A DNA stretch of 64,000 bases from Variovorax guangxiensis. Its GTDB lineage: Bacteria > Pseudomonadota > Gammaproteobacteria > Burkholderiales > Burkholderiaceae_C. Where the stretch lies: assembly GCF_003952165.1 (NCBI RefSeq), contig NZ_RXFT01000007.1, positions 62,001-126,000 on the forward strand, in the 5' to 3' direction. Below, in pieces: positions 25,346 to 34,213 of the stretch. The position numbers and the translations under genes are program-made. Under the pieces are notes generated by a model. That model had not been told where the DNA came from. It searched no databases and saw nothing but the letters and a program-made list of their open reading frames with translations. Every line of letters starts with the position of its first letter. The first letter of the stretch is position 1.

Positions 25346-25696
25346 ATGAAGCGTGCCGCCTTCCTGCTGCTCGCGCTGGCGGCGGCCGCAACCGGCGCGC
25401 AGGCCATGAGCATCCGCGAACTGCGCACGCTCGAAGCCGGCGAGAAAGATGGCAAGGCCTACGCCAGCTATTACCTCGTCGGCGTGCTCGAGGGGCTGCG
25501 CGAAGGCGTCGAGGCTTCTCAGCGCAACGGGCAGAAGCCCATCTTCTGCATCGAGGGCCGCCGCCTCGAGCCCTCCATGGCGCGCTCGCTCTACCAGACG
25601 GAGCTGAGCCGCAACGCCGACAGTTACGAAGCCGACATGCCAGTGCAACTGGTCATGGCCGGCGCCCTCCGCAACAGCTACCGCTGCACCCGATGA
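25346..25696 (+). CDS. Small secreted protein, possibly Rap1a/Tai-like
   Basis: 116-residue protein with a clear Sec signal peptide (MKRAAFLLLALAAAATGAQA) and two cysteines in the mature part (IFCIEG and the C-terminal YRCTR). The arrangement YYLVGVLEGLREG, then C-I-E-G, a leucine-rich helix, and ALRNSYRC at the end resembles Rap1a/Tai-type periplasmic immunity proteins, but this is a pattern impression, not a database match. The stop overlaps the hisC start (ATGA), so it is translated with the histidine genes. Confidence 0.65.
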   Translation: MKRAAFLLLALAAAATGAQAMSIRELRTLEAGEKDGKAYASYYLVGVLEGLREGVEASQRNGQKPIFCIEGRRLEPSMARSLYQTELSRNADSYEADMPVQLVMAGALRNSYRCTR

Positions 25697-26790
25697 CCGC
25701 TGCTCCTTCCGAATCCGCCCGCCTTCCGCTCGACCGCATCCGCGAGGACGTGCGGTCCATGAACGCCTACGCGGTGCAGGATGCCACCGGCTTCATCAAG
25801 CTCGACGCCATGGAGAACCCCTTCGGCCTGCCGCCCGCGCTGCAGGCCGAGCTCGGCGCGAGGCTGGGCGCACTGGCGCTCAACCGCTACCCGGGCGAAC
25901 GCGGCGCCGACCTGCGCCGCGCGCTGGCCGCGCATGCGCAGATGCCCGAGGGCTTCGAGCTGATGCTGGGCAACGGCTCGGACGAGCTGATCTCGCTGCT
26001 GGCGATTGCCTGCGACAAGCCCGGCGCCACGGTGCTCGCGCCGGTGCCCGGCTTCGTCATGTACGCAATGAGCGCCAGGCTGCAGGGGCTGCGCTTCGTC
26101 GGCGTTCCGCTCACGGCCGACTTCGAACTCGACGAGGCCGCCATGCTGGCCGCCATCGAGCGCGAGAAGCCCGCCATCGTCTACCTCGCGTACCCGAACA
26201 ACCCCACGGCCAACCTCTGGAACGACGCGGTGCTGGAGCGCATCGTCGAGGCCCAGGGCGCGCAGGGCGGCCTGGTCGCGATCGACGAGGCTTATCAACC
26301 CTTCGCCGCGCGCAGCTACATCGACCGCCTGGCAAGGCACGGCCACGTGCTGCTGATGCGCACGCTCAGCAAGTTCGGCCTGGCCGGCATCCGCCTGGGC
26401 TACCTCATGGGCCCGGCCCCGCTGGTCGCCGAGATCGACAAGGTGCGCCCGCCCTACAACATCAGCGTGCTGAACTGCGAGTGCGCACTCTTCGCCCTGG
26501 AGCACGCCGACGTGTTCGAGGCGCAGGCCCGCCAGATCCGCGATGAGCGCGAGCGCCTGATGATGGGCCTGGGCCGCCTGCCCGGCGTGAAGACCTGGCC
26601 GAGCGACGCCAACATGATCCTTCTGCGCGTACCCGATGCCGCGAAGACCTTCGAGGGCATGAAGGCCCACGGCGTGCTGGTGAAGAACGTTTCTAAAATG
26701 CACGATCTGCTCGCAAACTGCCTGCGCCTCACCGTCGGAACGGCCGACGAGAATGCGCGGATGCTCGCGGCACTCGAAGCCTCACTATGA
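25693..26790 (+). CDS. hisC: Histidinol-phosphate aminotransferase
   Basis: PLP enzyme that transaminates imidazole-acetol phosphate. The 365-residue protein has the cofactor Lys227 in RTLSKFGLAGIRLGY, Asp198 and Tyr201 in AIDEAYQPF and Asn170 in YPNNPT. LDAMENPFGLP near residue 40 is the substrate-binding N-terminal segment. The ATG overlaps the previous stop and the TGA overlaps hisB, so the order secreted protein-hisC-hisB is tightly coupled. Confidence 0.95.
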   Translation: MTAAPSESARLPLDRIREDVRSMNAYAVQDATGFIKLDAMENPFGLPPALQAELGARLGALALNRYPGERGADLRRALAAHAQMPEGFELMLGNGSDELISLLAIACDKPGATVLAPVPGFVMYAMSARLQGLRFVGVPLTADFELDEAAMLAAIEREKPAIVYLAYPNNPTANLWNDAVLERIVEAQGAQGGLVAIDEAYQPFAARSYIDRLARHGHVLLMRTLSKFGLAGIRLGYLMGPAPLVAEIDKVRPPYNISVLNCECALFALEHADVFEAQARQIRDERERLMMGLGRLPGVKTWPSDANMILLRVPDAAKTFEGMKAHGVLVKNVSKMHDLLANCLRLTVGTADENARMLAALEASL

Positions 26791-27413
26791 CCACCCCCAC
26801 CAACACGGCCGCCACGGGCGCTGCCGATCGCACCGCGACCGTCACCCGCAACACCGCCGAGACGAAGATCACCGTCAGCGTCAACCTCGACGGCACCGGA
26901 AAGGCCAAGCTCTCCACCGGCATCGGCTTCTTCGACCACATGCTCGACCAGATCGCCCGCCACGGGCTGATCGACCTCGAGGTCGACTGCCAGGGCGACC
27001 TGCACATCGACGGCCACCACACGGTGGAAGACGTCGGCATCACGCTGGGCCAGGCGGTGGCCAGGGCCGTGGGCGACAAGAAGGGCATCCGCCGCTACGG
27101 CCACGCCTACGTGCCGCTGGACGAGGCGCTGAGCCGCGTCGTCATCGACTTCTCGGGCCGCCCGGGCCTGGAGATGCACGTGCCCTTCACCAGCGGAATG
27201 ATCGGCGCCTTCGACAGCCAGCTCACCTACGAGTTCTTCCAGGGCTTCGTGAACCACGCCTTCGTCACGCTGCACATCGACAACCTCAAGGGCGTCAACG
27301 CGCACCACCAGTGCGAGACGGTGTTCAAGGCCTTCGCGCGCGCCATGCGCGGCGCGCTCGAGCTCGATCCGCGCTCGGCCGGCGTCATCCCCTCGACCAA
27401 GGGCTCGCTCTGA
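26787..27413 (+). CDS. hisB: Imidazoleglycerol-phosphate dehydratase
   Basis: Manganese enzyme that dehydrates imidazoleglycerol phosphate. The monofunctional 208-residue form is present, without the N-terminal phosphatase domain found in E. coli HisB. Metal motifs DGHHTVEDVGI and NAHHQCETVFKA are intact, and GIGFFDHMLDQIARHG opens the fold. The first 20 residues are Thr/Ala-rich and atypical, but the ATG overlaps the hisC stop. No histidinol-phosphatase gene is seen nearby. Confidence 0.96.
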   Translation: MTTPTNTAATGAADRTATVTRNTAETKITVSVNLDGTGKAKLSTGIGFFDHMLDQIARHGLIDLEVDCQGDLHIDGHHTVEDVGITLGQAVARAVGDKKGIRRYGHAYVPLDEALSRVVIDFSGRPGLEMHVPFTSGMIGAFDSQLTYEFFQGFVNHAFVTLHIDNLKGVNAHHQCETVFKAFARAMRGALELDPRSAGVIPSTKGSL

Positions 27414-27432
27414 ACGCGTTCGTCAATCAGCT

Positions 27433-28092
27433 ATGAAATCTGTAGCAGCAAACACCGTCGCGGTCGTCGACTACGGCATGGGCAACCTGCACTCCGTGTC
27501 GCAGGCCGTGCGCCACGCGGCCGACCAGGTGGGCGTGGAAGTGTTCGTCACCTCCGACCCCGACGTGGTCCGCAAGGCCACCCGCGTGGTGCTGCCGGGG
27601 CAGGGCGCCATGCCCGACTGCATGCGCGAGCTGCGCGACTCGGGCCTGCAGGAATCGGTGCTCGAGGCGGCGGCGAGCAAGCCGCTGTTCGGCGTGTGCG
27701 TGGGCATGCAGATGATGCTGTCGCGCAGCGACGAGGGCCCGACCGATGGCCTCGGCCTCATTCCCGGCGAGGTGGTCAAGTTCGACCTGGCCGGGCGCCT
27801 GCAGCCCGACGGCAGCCGCTTCAAGGTGCCGCAGATGGGCTGGAACCAGGTGCGCCAGGCCCAGCCGCATGCGGTGTGGGCCGGGGTGCCCGACCTCAGC
27901 TATTTCTATTTCGTCCACAGCTTCTATGCCCGCCCGGCAAACCCCAAACACAGTGTGGGCGAGGCGGAATATGGCGCGAGCTTTACCGCAGCCATTGCAC
28001 GCGATAACATTTTTGCAACCCAGTTCCACCCGGAGAAGAGTGCGGACCATGGGCTGCAGCTATATCGCAATTTCCTCCACTGGAACCCCTGA
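27433..28092 (+). CDS. hisH: Imidazole glycerol phosphate synthase, glutamine amidotransferase subunit
   Basis: Class I glutaminase that supplies ammonia to HisF. In the 219-residue protein the nucleophile is Cys89 in LFGVCVGMQMML, with the His-Glu pair in TQFHPEKSADHG; GQGAMPDC marks the oxyanion region. The start codon lies inside a short GCTATGAA...GTAGCA element resembling one at the mlaA start. hisA follows after 62 bases. Confidence 0.96.
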   Translation: MKSVAANTVAVVDYGMGNLHSVSQAVRHAADQVGVEVFVTSDPDVVRKATRVVLPGQGAMPDCMRELRDSGLQESVLEAAASKPLFGVCVGMQMMLSRSDEGPTDGLGLIPGEVVKFDLAGRLQPDGSRFKVPQMGWNQVRQAQPHAVWAGVPDLSYFYFVHSFYARPANPKHSVGEAEYGASFTAAIARDNIFATQFHPEKSADHGLQLYRNFLHWNP

Positions 28093-28154
28093 ACCTGTTT
28101 CCCGACCGGGCCGAAGCTTTGACAGCCCGGAATTCGCATACTCGCGTCACTTCC

Positions 28155-28895
28155 ATGCTCCTCATTCCCGCCATTGATCTCAAAGACGGCCACTGCGTTC
28201 GCCTCAAGCAGGGCGACATGGATCAGTCCACCATCTTCAGCGAAGACCCCGCCGCCATGGCGCGAAAGTGGGTCGATGCCGGCGCGCGGCGGCTGCACCT
28301 GGTCGACCTGAACGGCGCCTTCGCCGGCAAGCCGCAGAACCACGCGGCGATCAAGGCGATCCTGAAGGAGGTGGGCGACGACATCCCGGTGCAGCTCGGC
28401 GGCGGCATCCGCGACCTCGACACCATCGAGCGCTACATCGACGACGGCCTGCGCTACGTGATCATCGGCACCGCCGCGGTCAAGAACCCCGGTTTCCTGA
28501 AGGACGCCTGCAGCGCCTTCGGCGGCCACATCATCGTGGGCCTGGACGCCAAGGACGGCAAGGTCGCCACCGACGGCTGGAGCAAGCTCACGGGCCACGA
28601 GGTGGCCGACCTGGGCAAGAAGTTCGAGGACTACGGCGTCGAGTCGATCATCTACACCGACATCGGCCGCGACGGCATGCTCTCGGGCATCAACATCGAG
28701 GCCACCGTCAAGCTCGCGCAGGCGCTCACCATCCCGGTGATCGCCTCGGGCGGCCTGTCGAACATGGCCGACATCGACCAGCTCTGCGCCGTCGAGTCCG
28801 ACGGCGTCGAGGGCGTGATCTGCGGCCGCGCCATCTACTCGGGCGACCTCGACTTCGCCGCCGCGCAAGCCCGCGCGGACGAGCTGACCGCCTGA
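28155..28895 (+). CDS. hisA: ProFAR isomerase (HisA)
   Basis: TIM-barrel isomerase that opens the ribose of ProFAR in histidine synthesis. The ATG gives 246 residues beginning MLLIPAIDLKDGHCVRL, with catalytic Asp8 and the second Asp in YTDIGRDGML. QLGGGIRDLDTIERYI and ASGGLSNMADI are the phosphate-binding loops. An upstream in-frame TTG would add 12 non-conserved residues and is not preferred. In most relatives hisF follows directly; here about 4.4 kb of other genes lie between. Confidence 0.95.
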   Translation: MLLIPAIDLKDGHCVRLKQGDMDQSTIFSEDPAAMARKWVDAGARRLHLVDLNGAFAGKPQNHAAIKAILKEVGDDIPVQLGGGIRDLDTIERYIDDGLRYVIIGTAAVKNPGFLKDACSAFGGHIIVGLDAKDGKVATDGWSKLTGHEVADLGKKFEDYGVESIIYTDIGRDGMLSGINIEATVKLAQALTIPVIASGGLSNMADIDQLCAVESDGVEGVICGRAIYSGDLDFAAAQARADELTA

Positions 28896-28914
28896 CGCTC
28901 CCGCTGCGCAGCGC

Positions 28915-30087
28915 GTGCTCTCCGCGCTCGCCATCGCCAACTACCGTTCGCTGCGGCAGCTGACCGTGCCGCTGGGCCGGCTCACGGTCGTGACCGGGCC
29001 CAACGGCAGCGGCAAGTCGAGCGTGTACCGCGCGATGCGCCTGCTGGCGGACATCGCCAACGGCGGCGTGATCCGCTCGCTGGTGCGCGAGGGCGGGCTT
29101 TCATCCACGCTGTGGGCCGGGCCCGAGCGCTTCTCGGCCGCGATGCTGCGCGGCGAGGTGCCGGTGCAGGGCACCACGCGCAGCGAGCCCGTGGCGCTGA
29201 AGCTGGGCTTCGCCGGCGCCGAGGCCGACGACTTCGGCTACGCCATCGACATCGGCCTGCCGCCGCCCGTTCCTTCCACCGCGTTCTCGCACGACCCGCA
29301 GATCAAGCACGAGGCCATCTGGAGCGGCCCGCTGCTGCGGCCGTCCACGCAGCTGGTCGACCGCAAGGGCGCCGCGCTGCGGCTGCGCGAGGGCAAGGGC
29401 TGGCAGGCCATCGGCCGGCCCATTCCGGCCTTTGCCAGCATGATGACCGAGCACGCCGACCCGCGCGACGCGCCCGAGATGCTCACGCTGCGCGAGCAGA
29501 TGCGCTCCTGGCGCTTCTACGACCACTTCCGCTCCGACGCCGAGGCGCCCGCGCGGCAGCCGCAGCTGGGCACCTACACGCCGGTGCTCGCCAACGACGG
29601 CGCCGACCTGGCCGCCGCGCTGCAGACCATCCGGGAGATCGGCGACAACGAGGCGCTGGACCGTGCCGTGGACGACGCTTTTCCGGGCGCAGGCATCGAG
29701 ATCCGCGTCAACGGCGACCGCTTCGAGACGCTGATGCACCAGCACGGCCTGCTGAGGCCGCTGACGGCCGCCGAGCTTTCCGACGGCACGCTGCGCTACC
29801 TGCTGTGGATCGCGGCGCTGCTCACGCCGCGTCCGCCCGCGCTGCTGGTGCTGAACGAGCCGGAGACCAGCCTGCATCCCGACCTGCTGCCCGCGCTGGG
29901 CCGCCTCATCGCGCAGGCGGCGCGGCAGTCGCAGGTGATCGTGGTGTCGCACGCGGCGCGGCTCATCTCGGCGCTGGACGACAGCGACGGCATGCAGCCG
30001 GTGGTGCTGGAAAAGCGCTTCGGCGAGACCCGCATCGCGAATCTCGACATGAGCGAGATCCCGCGATGGGAGTGGCCTGCAAGATAG
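28915..30087 (+). CDS. AAA family ATPase (AAA_21/SMC-like)
   Basis: Soluble ATPase of 390 residues with Walker A GPNGSGKS at 28-35 and a late Walker B LLVLNEPETSLHPDLLPALG, followed by VIVVSHAARLI. The split head-domain layout is that of AAA_21/OLD-like ATPases. There is no TOPRIM nuclease domain and no partner gene beside it, so it is not a complete OLD or Gabija-type system. The GTG start lies 19 bases after hisA and gives MLSALAIANYRSLRQL, matching the usual beginning of such ATPases. Function unknown; a DNA-related role is only a family-based guess. Confidence 0.8.
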   Translation: MLSALAIANYRSLRQLTVPLGRLTVVTGPNGSGKSSVYRAMRLLADIANGGVIRSLVREGGLSSTLWAGPERFSAAMLRGEVPVQGTTRSEPVALKLGFAGAEADDFGYAIDIGLPPPVPSTAFSHDPQIKHEAIWSGPLLRPSTQLVDRKGAALRLREGKGWQAIGRPIPAFASMMTEHADPRDAPEMLTLREQMRSWRFYDHFRSDAEAPARQPQLGTYTPVLANDGADLAAALQTIREIGDNEALDRAVDDAFPGAGIEIRVNGDRFETLMHQHGLLRPLTAAELSDGTLRYLLWIAALLTPRPPALLVLNEPETSLHPDLLPALGRLIAQAARQSQVIVVSHAARLISALDDSDGMQPVVLEKRFGETRIANLDMSEIPRWEWPAR

Positions 30088-30096
30088 CGGACCTGC

Positions 30097-31014
30097 CTAT
30101 TCGGCCTTCACCGACATCGTCTGGATGATGGTTTCCAGTTGCGCGCTCATCGGCAGGTTGATGCTCTCGCCCGATGGCAGCTTGCGCAGGAACCAGCGCT
30201 TGTACTGCCGCTCGATCTCGCCGTCTTCCGCGAGCACCTGGAAGGTGTCGACGACCACCTTGTTGAGCTGAGCATCGCCCTTGCGGTACATGATCCCGTA
30301 AGGGTCGTAGGAGAGGAAGTCGCCGACCACCTCGTAGTCGGCCTTCGCGGCATCCTTGGCGATCAGGCCATAGAGCAGCACGTCGTCGGTGGCGAAGGCG
30401 TCGGCCTGGCCGCTCTTCACGAGGCCGAAGGATTCGGCGTGGTCGCGCGCCACCTGCAGGTCGATGTTCAGCTTGAACTTCTGCGACAGGTCGCGCAGCG
30501 TCTTCTCGTTGGTGGTGCCGGCCGTCACCGCGACCTTGCGGTTGGCGAGGTCGCGAAAGGACTTGATCGGCGAGCCCTTCTTCACCAGCACCTTGGTGCC
30601 CGAGACGAACATCGTGGGCGAGAAGCTCACGCGCTTCTGGCGCTCGAGGTTGTTGGTGGTGGAGCCGCACTCCAGGTCGACCTGTCCGTTCACGACCGCG
30701 TCGATCCGCGAATCGGAGGTGACGGGCACCCACCTGATCGTGAGGCTCCTGTTGACCGCGTCCTCGATGGCCGTCACCAGCGCGCGGCACAGCTCGATCG
30801 AATAGCCGATGGGCTCGCCGCGCGCATTGAGGTAGGAGAACGGCACCGACGACTCGCGGTAGCCGATGGCGATGGTGCCGCTTTCGCGGGCCTTGGCCAG
30901 CGTGCCGGTGAGCTGCTCCTGCGCCCGCGCGGGAGCGGCGGGCAGTGCGGCAGCAAGAACCACGGCCGCCAGCAGCGCGGCGAAAGCGGATGGCAATGTG
31001 CCGATGCGCTTCAT
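30097..31014 (-). CDS. Amino-acid ABC transporter substrate-binding protein (GltI-like)
   Basis: Periplasmic solute-binding protein of 305 residues with a Sec signal ending PARAQ near residue 32. GTIAIGYRESSVPFSYLN, RIDAVVNGQVDLECGSTTN and VAVTAGTTNEKTLRDL are typical of the family-3 glutamate/aspartate-binding group. No permease or ATPase genes accompany it; the adjacent upstream gene encodes a symporter instead. It may serve an ABC transporter encoded elsewhere, which is inference. An apparent 508-residue reading extends upstream through the symporter in another frame and is rejected. Confidence 0.88.
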   Translation of the reverse strand: MKRIGTLPSAFAALLAAVVLAAALPAAPARAQEQLTGTLAKARESGTIAIGYRESSVPFSYLNARGEPIGYSIELCRALVTAIEDAVNRSLTIRWVPVTSDSRIDAVVNGQVDLECGSTTNNLERQKRVSFSPTMFVSGTKVLVKKGSPIKSFRDLANRKVAVTAGTTNEKTLRDLSQKFKLNIDLQVARDHAESFGLVKSGQADAFATDDVLLYGLIAKDAAKADYEVVGDFLSYDPYGIMYRKGDAQLNKVVVDTFQVLAEDGEIERQYKRWFLRKLPSGESINLPMSAQLETIIQTMSVKAE

Positions 31015-31025
31015 GGTGCTTCGGC

Positions 31026-32330
31026 TCAGGCGTGCGCCGGGTGGGCGAGGGTGGCGTTGGCTTCCTCGTCGAGCGCCTTGGCATTGACCTCGGCGTCGGC
31101 CTCCGAGAGCAGCTCGCCTTCCCATTTGGCGACCACAGCCGTGGCGATGGAGTTGCCCACCGCGTTCGTGGCCGAGCGGCCCATGTCGAGGAAGGTATCC
31201 ACGCCCAGGATCAGCAGCAGGCCGGCTTCGGGAATGTCGAAGTGGTTCAGCGTGGCGGCGATCACCACCAGCGAGGCGCGCGGCACGCCGGCCATGCCCT
31301 TGGAGGTGAGCATCAGGATCAGCAGCATCGTGATCTGCGTGCTGATCGGCATGTGGATGTTGTAGGCCTGCGCGATAAAGAGCACGGCGAAGGTGCAGTA
31401 CATCATCGAGCCGTCGAGGTTGAACGAGTAGCCCATCGGCATCACGAAGCTGGAGATCTTGCGCTTCACGCCGAAACGGTCGAGCGCCTGCAGGATCTTC
31501 GGATAGGCCGCCTCGGAGCTGGCGGTGGCGAAGGACAGCAGGAAGGCTTCCTTGATGAGCACCAGCAGCTTGAGCACGCGCGGGCCCAGGAACAGGAAGC
31601 CCGCCAGGATCAGCACGCTCCACAGCACGAAGAGGCCAAGGTAGAAGTCGCCCATGAACACCGCGAACTTCAGCAGGATGCCCAGCCCGTTGACCGCCAC
31701 CGTCGCGGCCATGGCGGCCAGCACGGCCAGCGGTGCGAGCTTCATCACGTAGCCCGTGATCTTGAGCATCGCGTGCGAGAGCTCCTCGATGGCGGCGACC
31801 AGCGTCTTCGCCTTGTCGCCCAGCGAGGCCAGGGCCACGCCGAAGAACATCGAGAACACCACGATCTGCAGGATCTCGTTGTTGGCCATGGCCTCGACGA
31901 AGGACTTGGGCACCGTGTGGCTCACGAAGTCCTTCAGCGTGAATTTCGAGGTGGCCAGGTTGGCGGAGGCACCGATGTCAGGCAGCGGCAGCCCGAGGTT
32001 CTCGCCGGGCTTGAGCAGGTTGGCCATGACCAGGCCGATGACCAGCGAGATCAGCGAGGCGGTGAGGAACCAGCCGATGGCCTTGCCGAACACGCGGCCC
32101 ACCGACTTGGCGTCGCCCATGTGCGCGATGCCCACCACCAGCGTGGAGAACACCAGCGGGCCGATCAGCATCTTGATGAGGCGCAGGAAGACGTCCGAGA
32201 CGATGGAGACGTAGTCCGCGATTTCCTTGGCGGCCTTCTTGTCCGGAAAGCTGGTGAAGATCATGTAGCCGACGATGATGCCCAGCACCATCGCGATCAG
32301 GATCCATGCGGCCATCGGCAGCTTCTTCAT
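31026..32330 (-). CDS. Dicarboxylate/amino acid:cation symporter (GltP/DctA family)
   Basis: Inner-membrane secondary transporter of the DAACS family, 434 residues. The SSEAAYPKILQALDRFG reentrant serine region, PMGYSFNLDGSMMY and TSKGMAGVPRASLVV, and the GVDTFLDMGRSATNAVGN substrate/cation site are conserved. The sequence is closer in style to glutamate/aspartate GltP types than to C4-dicarboxylate DctA. The ATG has AAAGGGG seven bases upstream; an in-frame ATG much further upstream is rejected. It is encoded 11 bases before the solute-binding protein and diverges from the mutarotase gene. Confidence 0.92.
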   Translation of the reverse strand: MKKLPMAAWILIAMVLGIIVGYMIFTSFPDKKAAKEIADYVSIVSDVFLRLIKMLIGPLVFSTLVVGIAHMGDAKSVGRVFGKAIGWFLTASLISLVIGLVMANLLKPGENLGLPLPDIGASANLATSKFTLKDFVSHTVPKSFVEAMANNEILQIVVFSMFFGVALASLGDKAKTLVAAIEELSHAMLKITGYVMKLAPLAVLAAMAATVAVNGLGILLKFAVFMGDFYLGLFVLWSVLILAGFLFLGPRVLKLLVLIKEAFLLSFATASSEAAYPKILQALDRFGVKRKISSFVMPMGYSFNLDGSMMYCTFAVLFIAQAYNIHMPISTQITMLLILMLTSKGMAGVPRASLVVIAATLNHFDIPEAGLLLILGVDTFLDMGRSATNAVGNSIATAVVAKWEGELLSEADAEVNAKALDEEANATLAHPAHA

Positions 32331-32500
32331 TCGTATCCCCTTTTGTCGTGTGAGAGTGGTTTTTTCCGGGAGCGCGGGACCGGCCTGCACCTTGTCTCCC
32401 GATGCAGGCCGCCACAGGGTATCCAAGAAGGCCCCGGGCGCGCAATGGCCCGGGATGCCAGTTCCGTGCCACTGCACGGGCGCTGCCTACAATTCCTCAC

Positions 32501-33334
32501 ATGGAAACCAGCCTGATCGAGTTCCGCGGCCAGCCCGCCATGCGCGCCACGGGCGCCGACGGAAGTACCGTCACCATCGCACTGCATGGCGCCCATGTGC
32601 TCTCGTGGACCACGGCCGACGCCGTGGAAAGGCTCTACCTGAGCCCTCGCGCGGTGTTCGACGGGCAGGCAGCCATCCGCGGCGGCATACCCATTTGCTG
32701 CCCTCAGTTTAACCAGCGCGGCATGTTGCCCAAGCATGGCTTCATGCGCAATTTGCCTTGGGAAAACGCCCCTTCCGACGACCCTCAGACCCTGCGCCTG
32801 ACCCTGCGCGACAACGAGGCCACGCGCAAGCTCTGGCCGCACGCTTTCGAGGCACGGCTGGATGCCACCCTGAGCCCAGGTGGGCTGCGAACGGCGCTCG
32901 CTTTGGTCAACACCGATGCGTCGCCGTGGTCCTTCGCGGCCGCGCTGCACACCTATCTGCGCGTCGACGACATCGCCCAGGCGCGCCTCGAAGGCCTGCA
33001 GGGCGCCGATCGCTGGGATTCGCTGACCGACGAGCGCCATGCCGAAACGGCAGCGTCGCTGCATTTCGATGCCGAATTTGACAGCGTCTATGCCGCGCCC
33101 ACCCAGCCGCTACGCTTGGCGCAACCCGGCGGCGCCCTCGAAATCTCGCAAAGCCCCACCTGCACCGAAACCGTGGTCTGGAACCCCGGTGCCGTGCTCG
33201 GTGCGAAACTCGCCGACATGCCCGAAGACGGCTGGCGCCACATGCTCTGCGTCGAAGCGGCCCGCATCGACGAACCCGTGCCGCTGGCGCCCGGCGCCCA
33301 ATGGCTGGGCTGGCAACAGCTGCGCGTTCTCTGA
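32501..33334 (+). CDS. D-hexose-6-phosphate mutarotase (YeaD family)
   Basis: Aldose-1-epimerase-like enzyme that interconverts anomers of hexose 6-phosphates. The 277-residue protein begins METSLIEFRG and shows AIRGGIPICCPQFNQRG, PKHGFMRNLPW and VWNPGA...MPEDGWRHMLCVEAA, the catalytic and phosphate-binding features of the YeaD group. A TACAAT box eight bases before the ATG may be a -10 element without a clear -35. It is flanked by the divergent symporter and by hisF, and has no obvious link to either. Confidence 0.88.
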   Translation: METSLIEFRGQPAMRATGADGSTVTIALHGAHVLSWTTADAVERLYLSPRAVFDGQAAIRGGIPICCPQFNQRGMLPKHGFMRNLPWENAPSDDPQTLRLTLRDNEATRKLWPHAFEARLDATLSPGGLRTALALVNTDASPWSFAAALHTYLRVDDIAQARLEGLQGADRWDSLTDERHAETAASLHFDAEFDSVYAAPTQPLRLAQPGGALEISQSPTCTETVVWNPGAVLGAKLADMPEDGWRHMLCVEAARIDEPVPLAPGAQWLGWQQLRVL

Positions 33335-33360
33335 TCACCCCACCGGTTCCTTACCCCACC

Positions 33361-34146
33361 ATGCTTGCCAAACGCATCATTCCCTGCCTCGACGTCACCG
33401 GCGGCCGTGTCGTCAAGGGCGTCAACTTCGTCGAACTGCGCGACGCCGGCGATCCGGTCGAGATCGCCGCGCGCTACAACGCGCAGGGCGCCGACGAGCT
33501 CACCTTCCTCGACATCACCGCCACCAGCGACGGCCGCGACCTGATCCTGCCGATCATCGAAGCCGTGGCTTCCCAGGTCTTCATTCCGCTGACCGTGGGC
33601 GGCGGCGTGCGCACCGTGGCCGACGTGCGCCGGCTGCTCAATGCGGGCGCCGACAAGACCAGCTTCAACTCGGCCGCCATCGCCGATCCGCAGGTGATCA
33701 GCGACGCGTCGCAGAAGTACGGCTCGCAGTGCATCGTGGTCGCCATCGACGCCAAGCGCCGCAGCCCCGAGGAGGCCGCCACGCGCGGCGCGGGCTGGGA
33801 CGTGTACAGCCACGGCGGGCGCAAGAACACCGGCCTGGACGCCGTCGAATGGGCCACCGAGATGGCGCGCCGCGGCGCCGGCGAGATCCTCCTGACCAGC
33901 ATGGACCGCGACGGCACCAAGAGCGGCTTCGACCTGGAGCTGACCCGCGCGGTGAGCAACGCCGTGAACGTGCCGGTGATCGCCTCGGGCGGCGTGGGCA
34001 GCCTGGACGACCTGGCCGATGGCATCCAGACCGGCGGCGCCGACGCGGTGCTGGCCGCGAGCATCTTCCACTACGGCGAGCACACGGTGGGCGAGGCCAA
34101 GGCCCGCATGGCCGCGCGGGGCATTCCCGTGCGCATCGACCGCTGA
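33361..34146 (+). CDS. hisF: Imidazole glycerol phosphate synthase, cyclase subunit
   Basis: TIM-barrel cyclase that joins ammonia from HisH to PRFAR, giving imidazoleglycerol phosphate and AICAR. The 261-residue protein has catalytic Asp11 in IIPCLDVTGGRVVKG and a second Asp in LLTSMDRDGTKSGFD. TVGGGVRTVADVRRLLNAGADK is the phosphate loop. The ATG at this point gives the conserved N-terminus; a longer in-frame reading overlaps the mutarotase gene. It resumes the histidine cluster after the intervening genes. Confidence 0.96.
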   Translation: MLAKRIIPCLDVTGGRVVKGVNFVELRDAGDPVEIAARYNAQGADELTFLDITATSDGRDLILPIIEAVASQVFIPLTVGGGVRTVADVRRLLNAGADKTSFNSAAIADPQVISDASQKYGSQCIVVAIDAKRRSPEEAATRGAGWDVYSHGGRKNTGLDAVEWATEMARRGAGEILLTSMDRDGTKSGFDLELTRAVSNAVNVPVIASGGVGSLDDLADGIQTGGADAVLAASIFHYGEHTVGEAKARMAARGIPVRIDR

Positions 34147-34213
34147 ATGACCCTGCCGGAGGCCCGCCGGACGCTTGTTCGAGGGTCTTTGGCCATCCCC
34201 GACAATACCGTCC

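Noticed and set aside
28915..30087. AAA ATPase as a Gabija or OLD-type defence system
   Set aside because: No TOPRIM domain and no UvrD-like or reverse-transcriptase partner is encoded nearby.
30097..32330. Complete amino-acid ABC transporter operon
   Set aside because: Only the binding protein is present; the neighbouring gene is a secondary symporter, not a permease or ATPase.
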